Below, piece after piece: positions 7,887-16,928 of a stretch of DNA of 64,000 bases. Both the position numbers and the translations under genes were made by a program. The stretch is from Pandoraea terrigena (lineage in GTDB: Bacteria > Pseudomonadota > Gammaproteobacteria > Burkholderiales > Burkholderiaceae). The notes beneath the pieces are model-generated. The model saw only the letters and a program-made list of their open reading frames with translations, was not told the origin of the DNA and did not search any database. The stretch's first letter is position 1; every line of letters starts with the position of its first letter. The DNA is taken from positions 1 to 64,000 of the forward strand of contig NZ_CABPRU010000014.1 of assembly GCF_902459705.1 (NCBI RefSeq). Reading direction: 5' to 3'.

Positions 7887-8279
7887 ATGATTGAATTTAG
7901 ATGGGATCACCTTCAGCTCTGTTCGGCTGACGCTCAAGCGACGGTGGCCTGGTTTGCACGGTGCCTGAATGCGGAAGTGGTTCGACGCGCCGGGCGAGTG
8001 GATCTGCGCATCGGGGCCATCAACCTCTTTATCACCCAACTCACTGGGGCGCACACGACCGAAGTTTCACCTGGCACGCGCGCGCAAGGCATCGATCATT
8101 TTGGCGTGACCGTTGACGATCTCGATGCCGCCTTCGAACACCTCAAGGCCTGTGACGCCGACATCGTCGAGCCGATCAAGCCGGTCCGTGCCGGCGTCCG
8201 GGCGCTTTTTGTAAAGTCACCTGGCGAGATCCTCATTGAGGTGCTTGAGCGCAAGCCTGCCGAGATGACTTTTACTTGA
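7887..8279 (+). CDS. VOC (glyoxalase/bleomycin-resistance/dioxygenase) superfamily protein
   Basis: The 130-residue single-domain metalloprotein has candidate metal ligands at His in WDHLQLCS, His in GIDHFGVTVDD and Glu in GEILIEVLE, the expected beta-alpha-beta-beta-beta placement. Members isomerise, epimerise or open small substrates, for example lactoylglutathione lyases and methylmalonyl-CoA epimerases. It follows the MFS gene by 26 bases and precedes the HTH-citrate synthase gene, so it probably belongs to the same pathway. The precise reaction is unknown. Confidence 0.8.
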   Translation: MIEFRWDHLQLCSADAQATVAWFARCLNAEVVRRAGRVDLRIGAINLFITQLTGAHTTEVSPGTRAQGIDHFGVTVDDLDAAFEHLKACDADIVEPIKPVRAGVRALFVKSPGEILIEVLERKPAEMTFT

Positions 8280-8308
8280 AGAGTCGTCAATATTGAGGCG
8301 TCCTCCTT

Positions 8309-8346
8309 GGGACTCACTTGAAACGAGTGAGTCCCGTCGCCCGTTT
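8309..8346 (+). terminator. intrinsic terminator after the SDR-MFS-VOC genes
   Basis: A perfect 10-bp stem, GGGACTCACT (8309-8318) with AGTGAGTCCC (8326-8335), encloses a seven-base loop and is followed by GTCGCCC and then TTTT at 8343-8346. It lies 30 bases after the VOC stop and 34 bases before the next start, so it may partly separate the HTH-citrate synthase gene from the three genes before it. Confidence 0.7.
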
Positions 8347-8379
8347 TGGGTGCCATGTCCCGTACTGAAGGCCCATTCC

Positions 8380-9624
8380 ATGCGAACCTGGATCACGTTG
8401 ACCGAAGCGGCCCGACAGTTGGGAGTTCAAGCACAGACGATCTACGCCTATGTCAGCCGCGGCAACATCGCCGTCATGCCCGACCCCGCCGATCCGCGAA
8501 AGAGCTTGTACCGCGCGGAAGACGTCGCGGTCCTTTGCAGAAAGAAGCAGGTTGGCCGCAAACGGGCGGCCCTAGCCGCAGGGACGATATTTGGCGCCGA
8601 GCCCTGCATCCACAGTGCAATCACCGCGTTTTCCAAAGGGCGCGCTTACTACCGCGGGCGCGATAGTATCGGTCTATCTCAATCGTCGACGCTCGAGGAC
8701 GTTGCCGCGATTCTGTGGAATGCGCAAACGGCAGTTTCATTCGATACGGGCGGAACCCCACTTCAGTGGGAAGAGCGCGGCAGACAATGCGCGTTCATGT
8801 CCCTGGCCGCCTTGGCCGCCAACGGTCACTCGACACACGGACGTACCGACCGAGCGTTGCATGCCGAGGCAGGTCGTCTGGTCGCGCTCGTCTCCCAAGC
8901 GTTTGGTGCGCAATGCAACGACACGTCGAGATTGACGCATGAGCGGTTGGCGCTCGGATGGGGACAAGGAAGCGAAGGCACCGACCTCATTCGCAGAGCG
9001 TTGGTACTCGTTGCCGACCACGAGCTAACCAGCTCCGCCTTTGCCGCCAGAATTACGGCCTCTACGGGGGCGTCATTGCCGGGGTGCCTGCTCACCGGGC
9101 TGTCGGCCTTTTCGGGACCGCTGCACGGGGACGCCTCGGGCCGGGTGCGCGCGGTATTCGATCACGTGGAGAGAGTGGGAGCGGACAGTGTGGTCGCGCA
9201 TCACTTGCGGTCCGCCATCCCGATCCCGGGATTCAATCATCATCTCTATCCCGACGGCGACCCTCGCGCTCAAGCGTTGCTGGAGCGCCTCGACCCGCCG
9301 CAAGAGCTCGCGTCATTCATCGAGAAGGTCATCCACTTGACGGGGCTTCAACCGAACATCGACGTCGCGCTTGCCGTCCTGGCCTCGCAGCTCAAACTCC
9401 CTCGCGATGCTTCCTTCGCCCTGTTCGCGACCGCCCGAAGCGTCGGCCTGCTTGCGCACAGCATGGAACAACTCAACGTTGGAAAGGTAATCCGACCGCG
9501 TGGACGTTACACCGGCCCAGCTTTGGAGAACGCGGATTCGGTGCCGCCGAAAGACGATCGCAATGGATTGCCCGACGCCGCAACGGTAGACCGGAATCGC
9601 GTATTCAAGACGATCATCCGCTAG
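8380..9624 (+). CDS. citrate synthase family protein with N-terminal helix-turn-helix
   Basis: The 414-residue protein joins two parts. Residues 1-50 form an excisionase/MerR-like DNA-binding helix-turn-helix (ITLTEAARQLGVQAQTIYAY). Residues from about 75 form a citrate synthase fold. The three catalytic positions of citrate synthase are retained: His in GPLHGDAS, His in GFNHHLYPDGDPRA and Asp in PNIDVALAVL. It could condense acetyl-CoA or propionyl-CoA with a keto acid, act as a metabolite-sensing regulator, or both. The start at 8380 is supported by GAAGG upstream. No other regulator is encoded in this locus, which makes a regulatory role attractive (inference). Confidence 0.85.
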   Translation: MRTWITLTEAARQLGVQAQTIYAYVSRGNIAVMPDPADPRKSLYRAEDVAVLCRKKQVGRKRAALAAGTIFGAEPCIHSAITAFSKGRAYYRGRDSIGLSQSSTLEDVAAILWNAQTAVSFDTGGTPLQWEERGRQCAFMSLAALAANGHSTHGRTDRALHAEAGRLVALVSQAFGAQCNDTSRLTHERLALGWGQGSEGTDLIRRALVLVADHELTSSAFAARITASTGASLPGCLLTGLSAFSGPLHGDASGRVRAVFDHVERVGADSVVAHHLRSAIPIPGFNHHLYPDGDPRAQALLERLDPPQELASFIEKVIHLTGLQPNIDVALAVLASQLKLPRDASFALFATARSVGLLAHSMEQLNVGKVIRPRGRYTGPALENADSVPPKDDRNGLPDAATVDRNRVFKTIIR

Positions 9625-9683
9625 CCACGATCCCGCGGGATGTGCGTACCGCATCGCCGGATACGATCTCAAGCTCGCCTTGA

Positions 9684-9791
9684 TTACCCCGACTTGCGCC
9701 GTACCTCGCAAGGTGTGCGATATTTCAGCGCACCGAGGCAGTGTTGCGGGTTGCGGTAGACCAGCACCTCAGTTGGATTGGACATGACTGT
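9684..9791 (-). pseudogene. possible C-terminal remnant of an IS3-type transposase
   Basis: The minus strand reads YRNPQHCLGALKYRTPCEV and stops soon after. This resembles the conserved C-terminal end of IS3/IS481-type transposases (YN-R-H-ALGYRTP). No upstream DDE domain or terminal repeats were seen, so it would be a small relic. The similarity is short and could be accidental. Confidence 0.25.
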
Positions 9792-9945
9792 CGCGGCATC
9801 GGCTATGCATCGTGCCGGGCGACCACCCGGGGGCGGGCGAACATGCCCCTTTACCAGCCAGGTGCAACGTCGCCATAACGATCGGCATCGATACAACAGG
9901 CGTTGATTACTGAGCACGTCTCGTAGTAGGATGCCCGACTAAATT

Positions 9946-9964
9946 AATAATAATTCTCATTATC
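9946..9964. promoter_or_regulatory. Fur box
   Basis: AATAATAATTCTCATTATC matches the 19-bp Fur consensus GATAATGATAATCATTATC at 15 positions. It lies 17 bases before the receptor ATG, inside a local AT-rich promoter-like stretch, so iron-loaded Fur would block transcription. Confidence 0.8.
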
Positions 9965-9980
9965 ATTTTTATTGTCGCTG

Positions 9981-12155
9981 ATGCGCTACCGCCCGATTCA
10001 CGCAGCCCTTCTGACGGCTTTCGTCGTCACGTCACCACTCGCCTTCGCGCAAGTCGCCTCCCCTGACGCGGCGAGTTCGGCCACGGCAAGTACAACGAAA
10101 GCCGACGCGGTCACGCCCGATGCCACCCCCTTGAGCACATCCGGCGCGATTGCATTGCCGGTAGTGTCTGTCAGCGCGAGCAGCACGCCCCGTACCGCAT
10201 TCGACATGCCCGCCGCCGCCCAGGTCACGAAGTCGTCGGTGCCCCTGAACGAAACGCCGCAATCGATCAGCGTCGTCACGCGTGATCTGATGGACGCGCA
10301 ACAGGTCCAGACGCTCAACGATGCGCTGCACGACGTGCCCGGGGTGATTTCGGGCACGTATGGCCGACGAGGCTGGGACGACTTCATCATTCGCGGCCAA
10401 ACCGCGTCGGATTCCGTGTATCTCGATGGACTGCGTACGGCCATCAACAACCGCTTCGCCGAAGAAACCTTCGGCCTGCAACAGATCGAGGTGCTCAAGG
10501 GCCCTGCCACGCTGCTCTCCGGGCTCGTGCTGCCGGGCGGCATGGTCAACCTGGTCAGCAAGCGGCCAGAAGCCGATACGTTCGCCAACGTCGATGCTAC
10601 CGTGGGCAGTCACGGCTTCTACCAGAGCAGCGTCGACATGGGCACGCCACTCTCGGAGAACGGCAAGGCCGCATTGCGCATCAACGCGCTCGCGACGAAC
10701 AGCAACGACGCTACCGACTACGTCTGGTCGCGCAATCGTTATATCGCGCCGTCGCTGTCACTCGATCTCGGCCCACGCACGGAATTCACCATCCTGACCA
10801 GCTATCAGGAACGCAATTACATCCGCCAGCAAGGCCTGCCATGGTCCGGTACACTGCTCGCGAACAAGAACGGCAGCCTGTCGCGCAGCACCTTCACTGG
10901 CGAGCCCGGCGAGCGGCCATATTCAGGTCACCAGGCACGGATCGGCTACAGCTTTGCCCACCATTTCGACTCGGGCTGGACCGTGAACCAGAACTTTCGC
11001 TGGCAGCAGCTCTCCATGGGAGGCCAGCTCGTCGCGAACGGAAAGGTCGCCGCAAACGGTTACACACTGAACCGCACGGCCACCGATTCGCAATGGTCCG
11101 GCGACACGCTCTCGCTGGACAACAACGCGCAGAAGACCTTCGACACCGCGCTCGGCCGCCACGAGATCACCCTCGGCATGGACTACATGCGAGGGCGCGA
11201 AGACGTCACCTCCACGACCTGCTCGGTGGGCTCGATCAACATGTATGCCCCGGTCTACACCGGCGCGATCACCTGTCCGGCTACGCCGAGAACGCGCACG
11301 TACACCACGATCCGCGATCTGGGCCTCTACGCGCGCGATCAAGTCGCGCTGGGCCAACGCTGGCGCGTGCTGGCGGGCATGCGCTACGACAGCGCATCGA
11401 GCAACGCGCTCAACAAGCTGACCAACACCACGAGCGGCAACCCGTCGAACGCCACCACGGGCTCGCTCGCCCTGATGTATGAGCTGTTCCCCGGCGTGCG
11501 CCCTTACGTGAGCTACGCGACCTCGTTCTACCCGAACAGCGGCGCAGACGTAGGCGGCAATGCGTTCGATGCGGAAACGGGCAAGCAGTGGGAAGCGGGC
11601 GTGAAGTTCGACATCCAGAAGGGCCACACGAGCGTGACACTCGCGGCTTTCGACCTTCGCCGCCGCAACGTGCTGGAGAGCGATCCGGACAACGACGGCT
11701 ACAGCATCGCCGTGGGCGAGGAGCATTCGCGCGGCGTCGAATTCAGCTTCAACACCGCACCGACGCATCAGTTGAGCGTGACCGGCGGGTACGCCTACAC
11801 GTCGGCCGTGATCGCCGACGATGGCGGCCAGACACCGTCGACCGACGGCGTGCGCATCAACAACGTGCCGCGCCACAGTTTCAATGTCTTCGCGCGCTAC
11901 AAACTACCGGGCGAACTACGCCGCTGGGAGATCAACGGTGGCCTTCGCGGCCAGAGCAATCTCTATGCGTACGGCTATACGATTCCTGGCTTCGTGGTCA
12001 GCGATGTGGGCGTGCGCTACACGGCACCGAGCTGGCACGCCGCGCTGAGGCTGAGCAACGTCTTCAACAAGCATTACTACACGGGCGGCCTGAGCAATGC
12101 CGTGGCGCTGGGCGACGATCGCTCGGTGATGCTCACGCTGGGATACCGCTATTGA
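9981..12155 (+). CDS. TonB-dependent siderophore receptor
   Basis: The 724-residue outer-membrane receptor imports a ferric siderophore using TonB energy. A signal peptide covers residues 1 to about 24 (ALLTAFVVTSPLAFAQ). The plug domain starts near residue 85 (TPQSISVVTRDLMDAQQ) and includes IRGQTASDSVYLDGLR. The beta-barrel ends VMLTLGYRY with the terminal aromatic typical of outer-membrane proteins. ATG 9981 is used; a TTG at 9972 is also open. No good ribosome site is visible and the Fur box is very close, so the leader must be short. No siderophore biosynthesis or TonB genes are adjacent. Confidence 0.9.
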   Translation: MRYRPIHAALLTAFVVTSPLAFAQVASPDAASSATASTTKADAVTPDATPLSTSGAIALPVVSVSASSTPRTAFDMPAAAQVTKSSVPLNETPQSISVVTRDLMDAQQVQTLNDALHDVPGVISGTYGRRGWDDFIIRGQTASDSVYLDGLRTAINNRFAEETFGLQQIEVLKGPATLLSGLVLPGGMVNLVSKRPEADTFANVDATVGSHGFYQSSVDMGTPLSENGKAALRINALATNSNDATDYVWSRNRYIAPSLSLDLGPRTEFTILTSYQERNYIRQQGLPWSGTLLANKNGSLSRSTFTGEPGERPYSGHQARIGYSFAHHFDSGWTVNQNFRWQQLSMGGQLVANGKVAANGYTLNRTATDSQWSGDTLSLDNNAQKTFDTALGRHEITLGMDYMRGREDVTSTTCSVGSINMYAPVYTGAITCPATPRTRTYTTIRDLGLYARDQVALGQRWRVLAGMRYDSASSNALNKLTNTTSGNPSNATTGSLALMYELFPGVRPYVSYATSFYPNSGADVGGNAFDAETGKQWEAGVKFDIQKGHTSVTLAAFDLRRRNVLESDPDNDGYSIAVGEEHSRGVEFSFNTAPTHQLSVTGGYAYTSAVIADDGGQTPSTDGVRINNVPRHSFNVFARYKLPGELRRWEINGGLRGQSNLYAYGYTIPGFVVSDVGVRYTAPSWHAALRLSNVFNKHYYTGGLSNAVALGDDRSVMLTLGYRY

Positions 12156-12456
12156 GGCTCGCGATGCGCCGACCACCCGATGGGCAACCGACGCCCATGT
12201 CTCGCTCGGATCACAACCCGCGCCATTTCGGACATCGCCATCCCCCCACCCCAGATCCGCTTCTGCGCTTCACGCACACGCGTACCACGTGAGCCGCCAC
12301 GTGGCCCCCGCCCATCGATTCTGGAAATACGTCGAAGCTTTCGAGCGGCGACGTCCCGAGCCGACAATTCGGACGTTGCTGAAACTCAAGTCACTTCACC
12401 GCTGCGATGATGGAAGCCCCCCCCACCTGAACGGGGGGAACTTCTGGGAGCGACCT
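12156..12456. other. intergenic region with a C6/G6 hairpin
   Basis: No convincing gene was found. CCCCCC-ACCTGAAC-GGGGGG at 12419-12438 can form a stable stem ending eight bases before the GGGAG ribosome site of the next ORF, so it could affect that gene's translation. Confidence 0.4.
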
Positions 12457-12777
12457 ATGAGCAATTCGAAAGATGGCAACGTGGCATCTCGAGCGGCGAG
12501 TATGACGAAGCGACTCGGGACGAACCCGGCACCGAATGTGCCGAATTCACTGTCAAGAAAGGGCTATGTCGTGTGGTTCCACGACCATGGTGAATATCTG
12601 GGACTCGCATGGAACGACTCTGCGGCGGAAATTGAAAGAGCCCACGTCGCCGATGCCGAGCATGCGATCTACTTCGAGACGTTTGCCCAGGCGGCCGTCG
12701 CCAGCGACAAGTACATCAGTCCCTGCCGGGTGCTCCATTCCCCCGGGGCAGGCAAACGGCCGAAGCTCATGCGTTAG
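12457..12777 (+). CDS. hypothetical protein (106 aa)
   Basis: The protein is small, soluble-looking and unrecognised. Residues 1-35 are polar and basic (MTKRLGTNPAPNVPN). A compact region follows with GYVVWFHDHGEYLGLAWND and HAIYFETFAQA, then a basic tail RPKLMR. ATG 12457 is chosen for GGGAG upstream; the frame is open further left to 12289. A strong hairpin lies three bases after the stop. It is flanked by the siderophore receptor and a NmrA-like gene without tight linkage to either. Confidence 0.5.
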   Translation: MSNSKDGNVASRAASMTKRLGTNPAPNVPNSLSRKGYVVWFHDHGEYLGLAWNDSAAEIERAHVADAEHAIYFETFAQAAVASDKYISPCRVLHSPGAGKRPKLMR

Positions 12778-12780
12778 GAC

Positions 12781-12818
12781 GGCGTGACGGTCCGTCACCG
12801 GTGGCGGACCGTCACGCC
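12781..12818 (+). terminator. strong hairpin, probable terminator
   Basis: A perfect 14-bp stem, GGCGTGACGGTCCG with CGGACCGTCACGCC, encloses a ten-base loop and begins three bases after the stop of the preceding ORF. The downstream bases CCGATTTA give only a poor T run, so termination efficiency is uncertain. Confidence 0.6.
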
Positions 12819-12884
12819 CCGATTTATGAACTGCCGATTCCCGTGTTACTTTTACGGCAACGTTACTGCGCGTGAGGAGTGGCC

Positions 12885-13748
12885 ATGTACACCGTAATGG
12901 GCATCACGGGGCGAGTCGGCAGCGTGCTCGGGCACGATCTGCTCGCGGCAGGCCTACCGTTGCGGGCCGTCGTCCAGGACGACGTCAAATCGCGTCAATG
13001 GGCCTCCCGTGGTGGTGAAACTGCCGTTGCGCAATATGGCGATGTCGACGCGCTTACAAACGCCTTTCGCGGCAGCGAAGCCGTGTTCGTGATGCTCCCA
13101 CCGAACGCGGACCCCGAGCATGACTTCTCACATGCGCGGCACCTGATCGACGCCATTCGGCAAGCGCTGGCCGCCACGCGTCCGAGGCGCGTCGTCTGCC
13201 TGTCGAGCGTTGGTGCCGACTGCGAGGCGCCAAGCCTGCTCACCGCGCTGCACATGCTCGAGACGGCAATGGTGTCGTTATCGCTGCCCGTGACGTTCCT
13301 GCGCCCGGCCTGGCTGATGGAAAACTTCGCATGGGATATCGAGCCCGCACGCGAGCGCGGAGAACTGCCGAGCTATCTACAACCGGTGGATCGCGCCATC
13401 CCGATGGCGTCGACGAGCGACGTCGGCCATTTCGCGGCACGCGCCATGCAAGAGGACTTCACCGACGAGCGCGTCTGGGAAATCGAGGGGCCCGAGCGGT
13501 ATTCGCCCGACGACATCGCCGCCGCGCTCGCCCGGGTGCTCGTTCGTGACGTCCGCGCCGAAGCGGTGCCCCGAGCCGGATGGGATCCGCTGTTTCGGGC
13601 GCAAGGCATGCGCAATCCGATGCCGCGCATCCAGATGCTCGACGGATTCAACAACGATGCGTTCCACTTCCGCGACGACGGCAAACACGCGCTGCGCGGC
13701 AATATCACGCTCGTCGAGGCGATTGCCGCATTGGTGCGTGAAAGCTGA
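12885..13748 (+). CDS. NmrA-like NAD(P)-binding protein
   Basis: The 287-residue atypical short-chain dehydrogenase-fold protein has the N-terminal dinucleotide motif GITGRVGSVLGHDLL near residue 6. The LSSVGAD segment and FLRPAWLMENF are characteristic of NmrA/quinone-reductase-2-like proteins. These proteins sense redox cofactors or reduce quinones. ATG 12885 has the ribosome site GAGGAG; the GTG at 12879 is less likely. It appears monocistronic and converges on the lipoprotein gene. Confidence 0.8.
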   Translation: MYTVMGITGRVGSVLGHDLLAAGLPLRAVVQDDVKSRQWASRGGETAVAQYGDVDALTNAFRGSEAVFVMLPPNADPEHDFSHARHLIDAIRQALAATRPRRVVCLSSVGADCEAPSLLTALHMLETAMVSLSLPVTFLRPAWLMENFAWDIEPARERGELPSYLQPVDRAIPMASTSDVGHFAARAMQEDFTDERVWEIEGPERYSPDDIAAALARVLVRDVRAEAVPRAGWDPLFRAQGMRNPMPRIQMLDGFNNDAFHFRDDGKHALRGNITLVEAIAALVRES

Positions 13749-13788
13749 CACTAACGGCCTGCGTCAGCCCACCCCGTCATCCCCCCCA

Positions 13789-14676
13789 CTACCGACCACC
13801 GCAGAGCGGCGTTTGCGCGAGGAGTGCGTGCCAACGCTGCGCCCAATCGCCATCGTGAACGACCCCACGCACCAGCACCGTCGTCACGCATTGGCCACCC
13901 ACCGCTGCCGCGAAACGTCGCGCGACTTCCGCCGGCACCACCGTATCCTGCGAACTGCTGAAATGCACCTGCGCGATCGTGGCGACCCGACGAGCCACAT
14001 CGATGGGATTGCGCGAAGCGGGCATCGGCGAGACATGATGCAAGCGATTGACGTATTCGACGTCGAGATTTCCCGCTACCGTGCGCAGCGAGGCAACGTC
14101 GCTACGGCGCGCGGCGATCAACACGGCAACGGCGCCGCCGCCAGAATAGCCGACAAGCTCGACGGGCTGCCCCGGCGCACGCGCAACCAACTGATCGACT
14201 GCCGCATTCATCGCATCGATCACTTCCGGGGCAAATCGCTTGCCGGTCCAGTAAGCCATGCGACAACGCGGGTTATCCTGCATCGGCGTGAACTGGCAGG
14301 GCCGCGCCAGATACACAACGTTGGCGGAAGTATCGGCAGCGGCAAGCGCCAGACCGGTCGCTGCAACCGGTGTCGGATCGAGCGACGGTTCGGTACGCGA
14401 GACCCACGCCAGACCGTCGCCTTCGATATAGATGCGTAGCGGCTTATCGGTACGTGTGATGCGCGAGAATGCGGTAAGCCGAAATTCGCCCGCCGACAGC
14501 GTTTCTCGTTTCAGGCCGGCGGGTCTTGCGAGCGATGCCGCATGGGCGTCGCGATCCAGACTGGCACAACCCGAAACCAGCGACACGGCGCCAACGACCG
14601 CCGCGCAGAACAGGGAGCGCAGAAATCCGCGAGCGGCATCACAGGCCCGGCACACGCTGCCCGCTCGATCAAGCAT
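13789..14676 (-). CDS. alpha/beta hydrolase lipoprotein
   Basis: The roughly 295-residue protein has an N-terminal lipoprotein signal (hydrophobic stretch, then LVSGC as lipobox near residue 37), so it should be membrane-anchored in the periplasm. A GxSxG elbow is present (GYSGGGAV), with Asp in SSSQDTVVP and His in VVHDGDW as likely triad partners. The start overlaps the end of the TPR gene; ATG 14676 has GGGGGG at good spacing, and ATGs at 14682 and 14700 are alternatives. Translational coupling implies shared expression with the TPR-glycosyltransferase. The substrate is unknown. Confidence 0.8.
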   Translation of the reverse strand: MLDRAGSVCRACDAARGFLRSLFCAAVVGAVSLVSGCASLDRDAHAASLARPAGLKRETLSAGEFRLTAFSRITRTDKPLRIYIEGDGLAWVSRTEPSLDPTPVAATGLALAAADTSANVVYLARPCQFTPMQDNPRCRMAYWTGKRFAPEVIDAMNAAVDQLVARAPGQPVELVGYSGGGAVAVLIAARRSDVASLRTVAGNLDVEYVNRLHHVSPMPASRNPIDVARRVATIAQVHFSSSQDTVVPAEVARRFAAAVGGQCVTTVLVRGVVHDGDWAQRWHALLAQTPLCGGR

Positions 14677-16825
14677 GACCATCCCCCCCGTGCGCGACAA
14701 ACTGCTGCAACGCCTGCGCCATACGCTCGACGACAGGTTGCCACTGTGCGTGGGCCGTCTGGCGGAATAGCCGCATGCCGGGATACCATGGCGAGTCGTC
14801 CCGGTCGAGCAACCAGCGCCAATCGGGCACGAACGGCAACAGTACCCACACCGGACGCCCCATCGCCCCCGCCAGATGCACGGGCGACGAATCGACCGAG
14901 ATCAGCAAATCCGCGAGATGCAGAATGGCAGCGGTATCCTCGAAATCGCGAATCTCATCGCTCAACGACACCATCGACATACCGTCGGGCGGCGTGTTTG
15001 CCTGCGACGCCGCCGGCCCCTTCTGAACCGACACAAACGTCGCGCCGCAACGCCCCAGGGGCGCGAGTTGCTCAAGCGACATGGATCGGTTGCGGTCGTT
15101 GACGTGCTCCGGACGCCCGGCCCACACCACGGCCACCCACGGCCTCGGGACACCGGCCAGTCTTGCGCGCCAATGCGCGACGCGTTCCGGATCGGCGCTC
15201 AGGTAGGACACGTCGCCGGGCAGATCGGACAGCGTCAGCCCCATCGCCATGGGCAGGCTCATCAGTTCGCAATGCTGATCGAACGCGTCCGATAACGTAC
15301 CGCGCGCGACGATATCGACATTGCCCCACATGCGCCTCGCAATCGACAACGCGTCCCGATTGACCTCGAAAATCACCCGCGCCTGACTGCGCTCACGCGC
15401 CCAGCGCGCCATACGCATGAACTGGAACGTGTCGCCATAGCCCTGCTCGTCGTGAATGAGGAGCGTTTGCCCGGGAATCGGCTGGCCGTCCCAACGCGGA
15501 CGCTGCACCCTACGCTCGATCGACTGGGTGTGTTCGAGGCTGTAGCGGTAGCGATACTCACGCCAGCCGCGCTCGAAGTCGCCCAGCAAAAGCAGCGTTT
15601 CAGCAAGATCGAAGCGGTTGGACAGCTCGCCCGGCACCTGACGCGCGAGCATGTCGAGGACTTCGCGTGCCTCCTGGACCTTGCCCTGCGCGCGCAACGC
15701 CACGGCGAGCAATCGCCACAGCGGCATCGGAGCCACGCCGGCCGACACGACCTCGCGCAGCATCGCCTCGGCGCCTTCATAGTCGCCGCGATGCACACGC
15801 GCCACGGCCGTTTCGTGAATCGCGGTCAGATCCGGCGACACGGGAGACATCGAGCACGCAGGCGACGGGACGACACCCGATGGTGCGCCGTCTGCTGGTA
15901 TGGCGTTCGCGCCGTGCGCTGCGCGTGCCGCCACATCCGCTTCGACAGTCGTCAGCGCGGCCCGCGCATCAGCACTCTCGGGCAGACGCGCGATCGCTTC
16001 GCGGGCACAGGCCAGCGCCTCGTCCAGCCGCCCCACGACACGCAGAATCCGGGCGCGCGCCACAAGTGTCGAAGGGTGCGCCGACGCGAATGCCGACATC
16101 ACCTCGACAATCTGCAACGCCGCCGCCACATTACCGCGTGAGAGCTCGATGTCGGCGAGATTCCGGTAGGCGTCGACAAACTGCGGCGCCAGTTCGATGG
16201 CGCGACGCGCAAGCGTCTGCGCCTCGGCGTGGCGCTGTTGAGCACTCAACAACGACGCCAGATTGCTGTGCGCATCGGCGCGTTGCGGGTCGAGCTCGAG
16301 CGCCCGGCGGTAGTGTGCTTCGGCGACGTCCAGACGCCCAAGCAGGCGAGCCGTATTCCCAAGATTGTTCTGAGCATCGGCTGACGCCGGCAGGTGTTCG
16401 CTCACGCGCGTGAGACACGCCAGGCTCTCGTCAAGCTGCCCTGTCTCCTGCAAAACGATCCCGAGGTTGTTCCATCCGGCGACGAACGTCGCGTCCACCT
16501 CGACGGCGCGACGCGCCGCCGCCAGCGCATCGCCGAGACGTCCCGCCTGACGGCACATCTCGGCCAGGTCCGACCAGCAGGACGCGGGGGCACCAGGTGC
16601 CCGGCAGGTCGCTCGCAGATGGTCGATTGCCATGTCGTGCTTGCCATAGGCATGCGCCATCAGGCCAAGCAGATAGTGTGCATCGGGATGCCCGGGAGAT
16701 GCGTCGAGCACGCGCCGGCACAAGACTTCTGCCTGCGGCGCCTGCCCAGCCTGCCAGTGAGAACGCGCCAGCGCCATCGCCTGTGCGAACGTCAGCGTTC
16801 CGGGAGTCGAGGAAGCGGAAAACAT
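14669..16825 (-). CDS. TPR-repeat protein with C-terminal glycosyltransferase-like domain
   Basis: The 718-residue protein has about nine tetratricopeptide repeats in the first 300 residues (for example NNLGIVLQETGQLDESLACL, AHYRRALELDPQRADAHSNL) and more around 340-430. From about residue 440 it carries a GT-B-like domain with DEQGYGDTFQFMRMARW and the donor-site segment LISVDSSPVHLAGAMGRPVW near 660. Proteins of this design resemble bacterial OGT/SPINDLY-type and heptosyltransferase-like enzymes that act in the cytosol. It starts 103 bases after the autotransporter gene on the same strand and overlaps the lipoprotein gene. Modification of that autotransporter is an inference from context. 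Confidence 0.82.
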   Translation of the reverse strand: MFSASSTPGTLTFAQAMALARSHWQAGQAPQAEVLCRRVLDASPGHPDAHYLLGLMAHAYGKHDMAIDHLRATCRAPGAPASCWSDLAEMCRQAGRLGDALAAARRAVEVDATFVAGWNNLGIVLQETGQLDESLACLTRVSEHLPASADAQNNLGNTARLLGRLDVAEAHYRRALELDPQRADAHSNLASLLSAQQRHAEAQTLARRAIELAPQFVDAYRNLADIELSRGNVAAALQIVEVMSAFASAHPSTLVARARILRVVGRLDEALACAREAIARLPESADARAALTTVEADVAARAAHGANAIPADGAPSGVVPSPACSMSPVSPDLTAIHETAVARVHRGDYEGAEAMLREVVSAGVAPMPLWRLLAVALRAQGKVQEAREVLDMLARQVPGELSNRFDLAETLLLLGDFERGWREYRYRYSLEHTQSIERRVQRPRWDGQPIPGQTLLIHDEQGYGDTFQFMRMARWARERSQARVIFEVNRDALSIARRMWGNVDIVARGTLSDAFDQHCELMSLPMAMGLTLSDLPGDVSYLSADPERVAHWRARLAGVPRPWVAVVWAGRPEHVNDRNRSMSLEQLAPLGRCGATFVSVQKGPAASQANTPPDGMSMVSLSDEIRDFEDTAAILHLADLLISVDSSPVHLAGAMGRPVWVLLPFVPDWRWLLDRDDSPWYPGMRLFRQTAHAQWQPVVERMAQALQQFVAHGGDGHA

Positions 16826-16928
16826 CTGGGTAGCGCCGGGAAGCGGTGGAGATGGGGCGATACTTCCACGCCGGTCGCCACCCTGTCAACGTCGACGACC
16901 GCCGGTCCTGTCTGGACGTGACAGGTGT

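Larger units (their letters stand above)
9625..9980. other. intergenic region ahead of the TonB receptor
   Basis: It holds a Fur box at its right end and, on the minus strand, a short transposase-like remnant at about 9684-9791. No other gene is evident. Confidence 0.5.
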
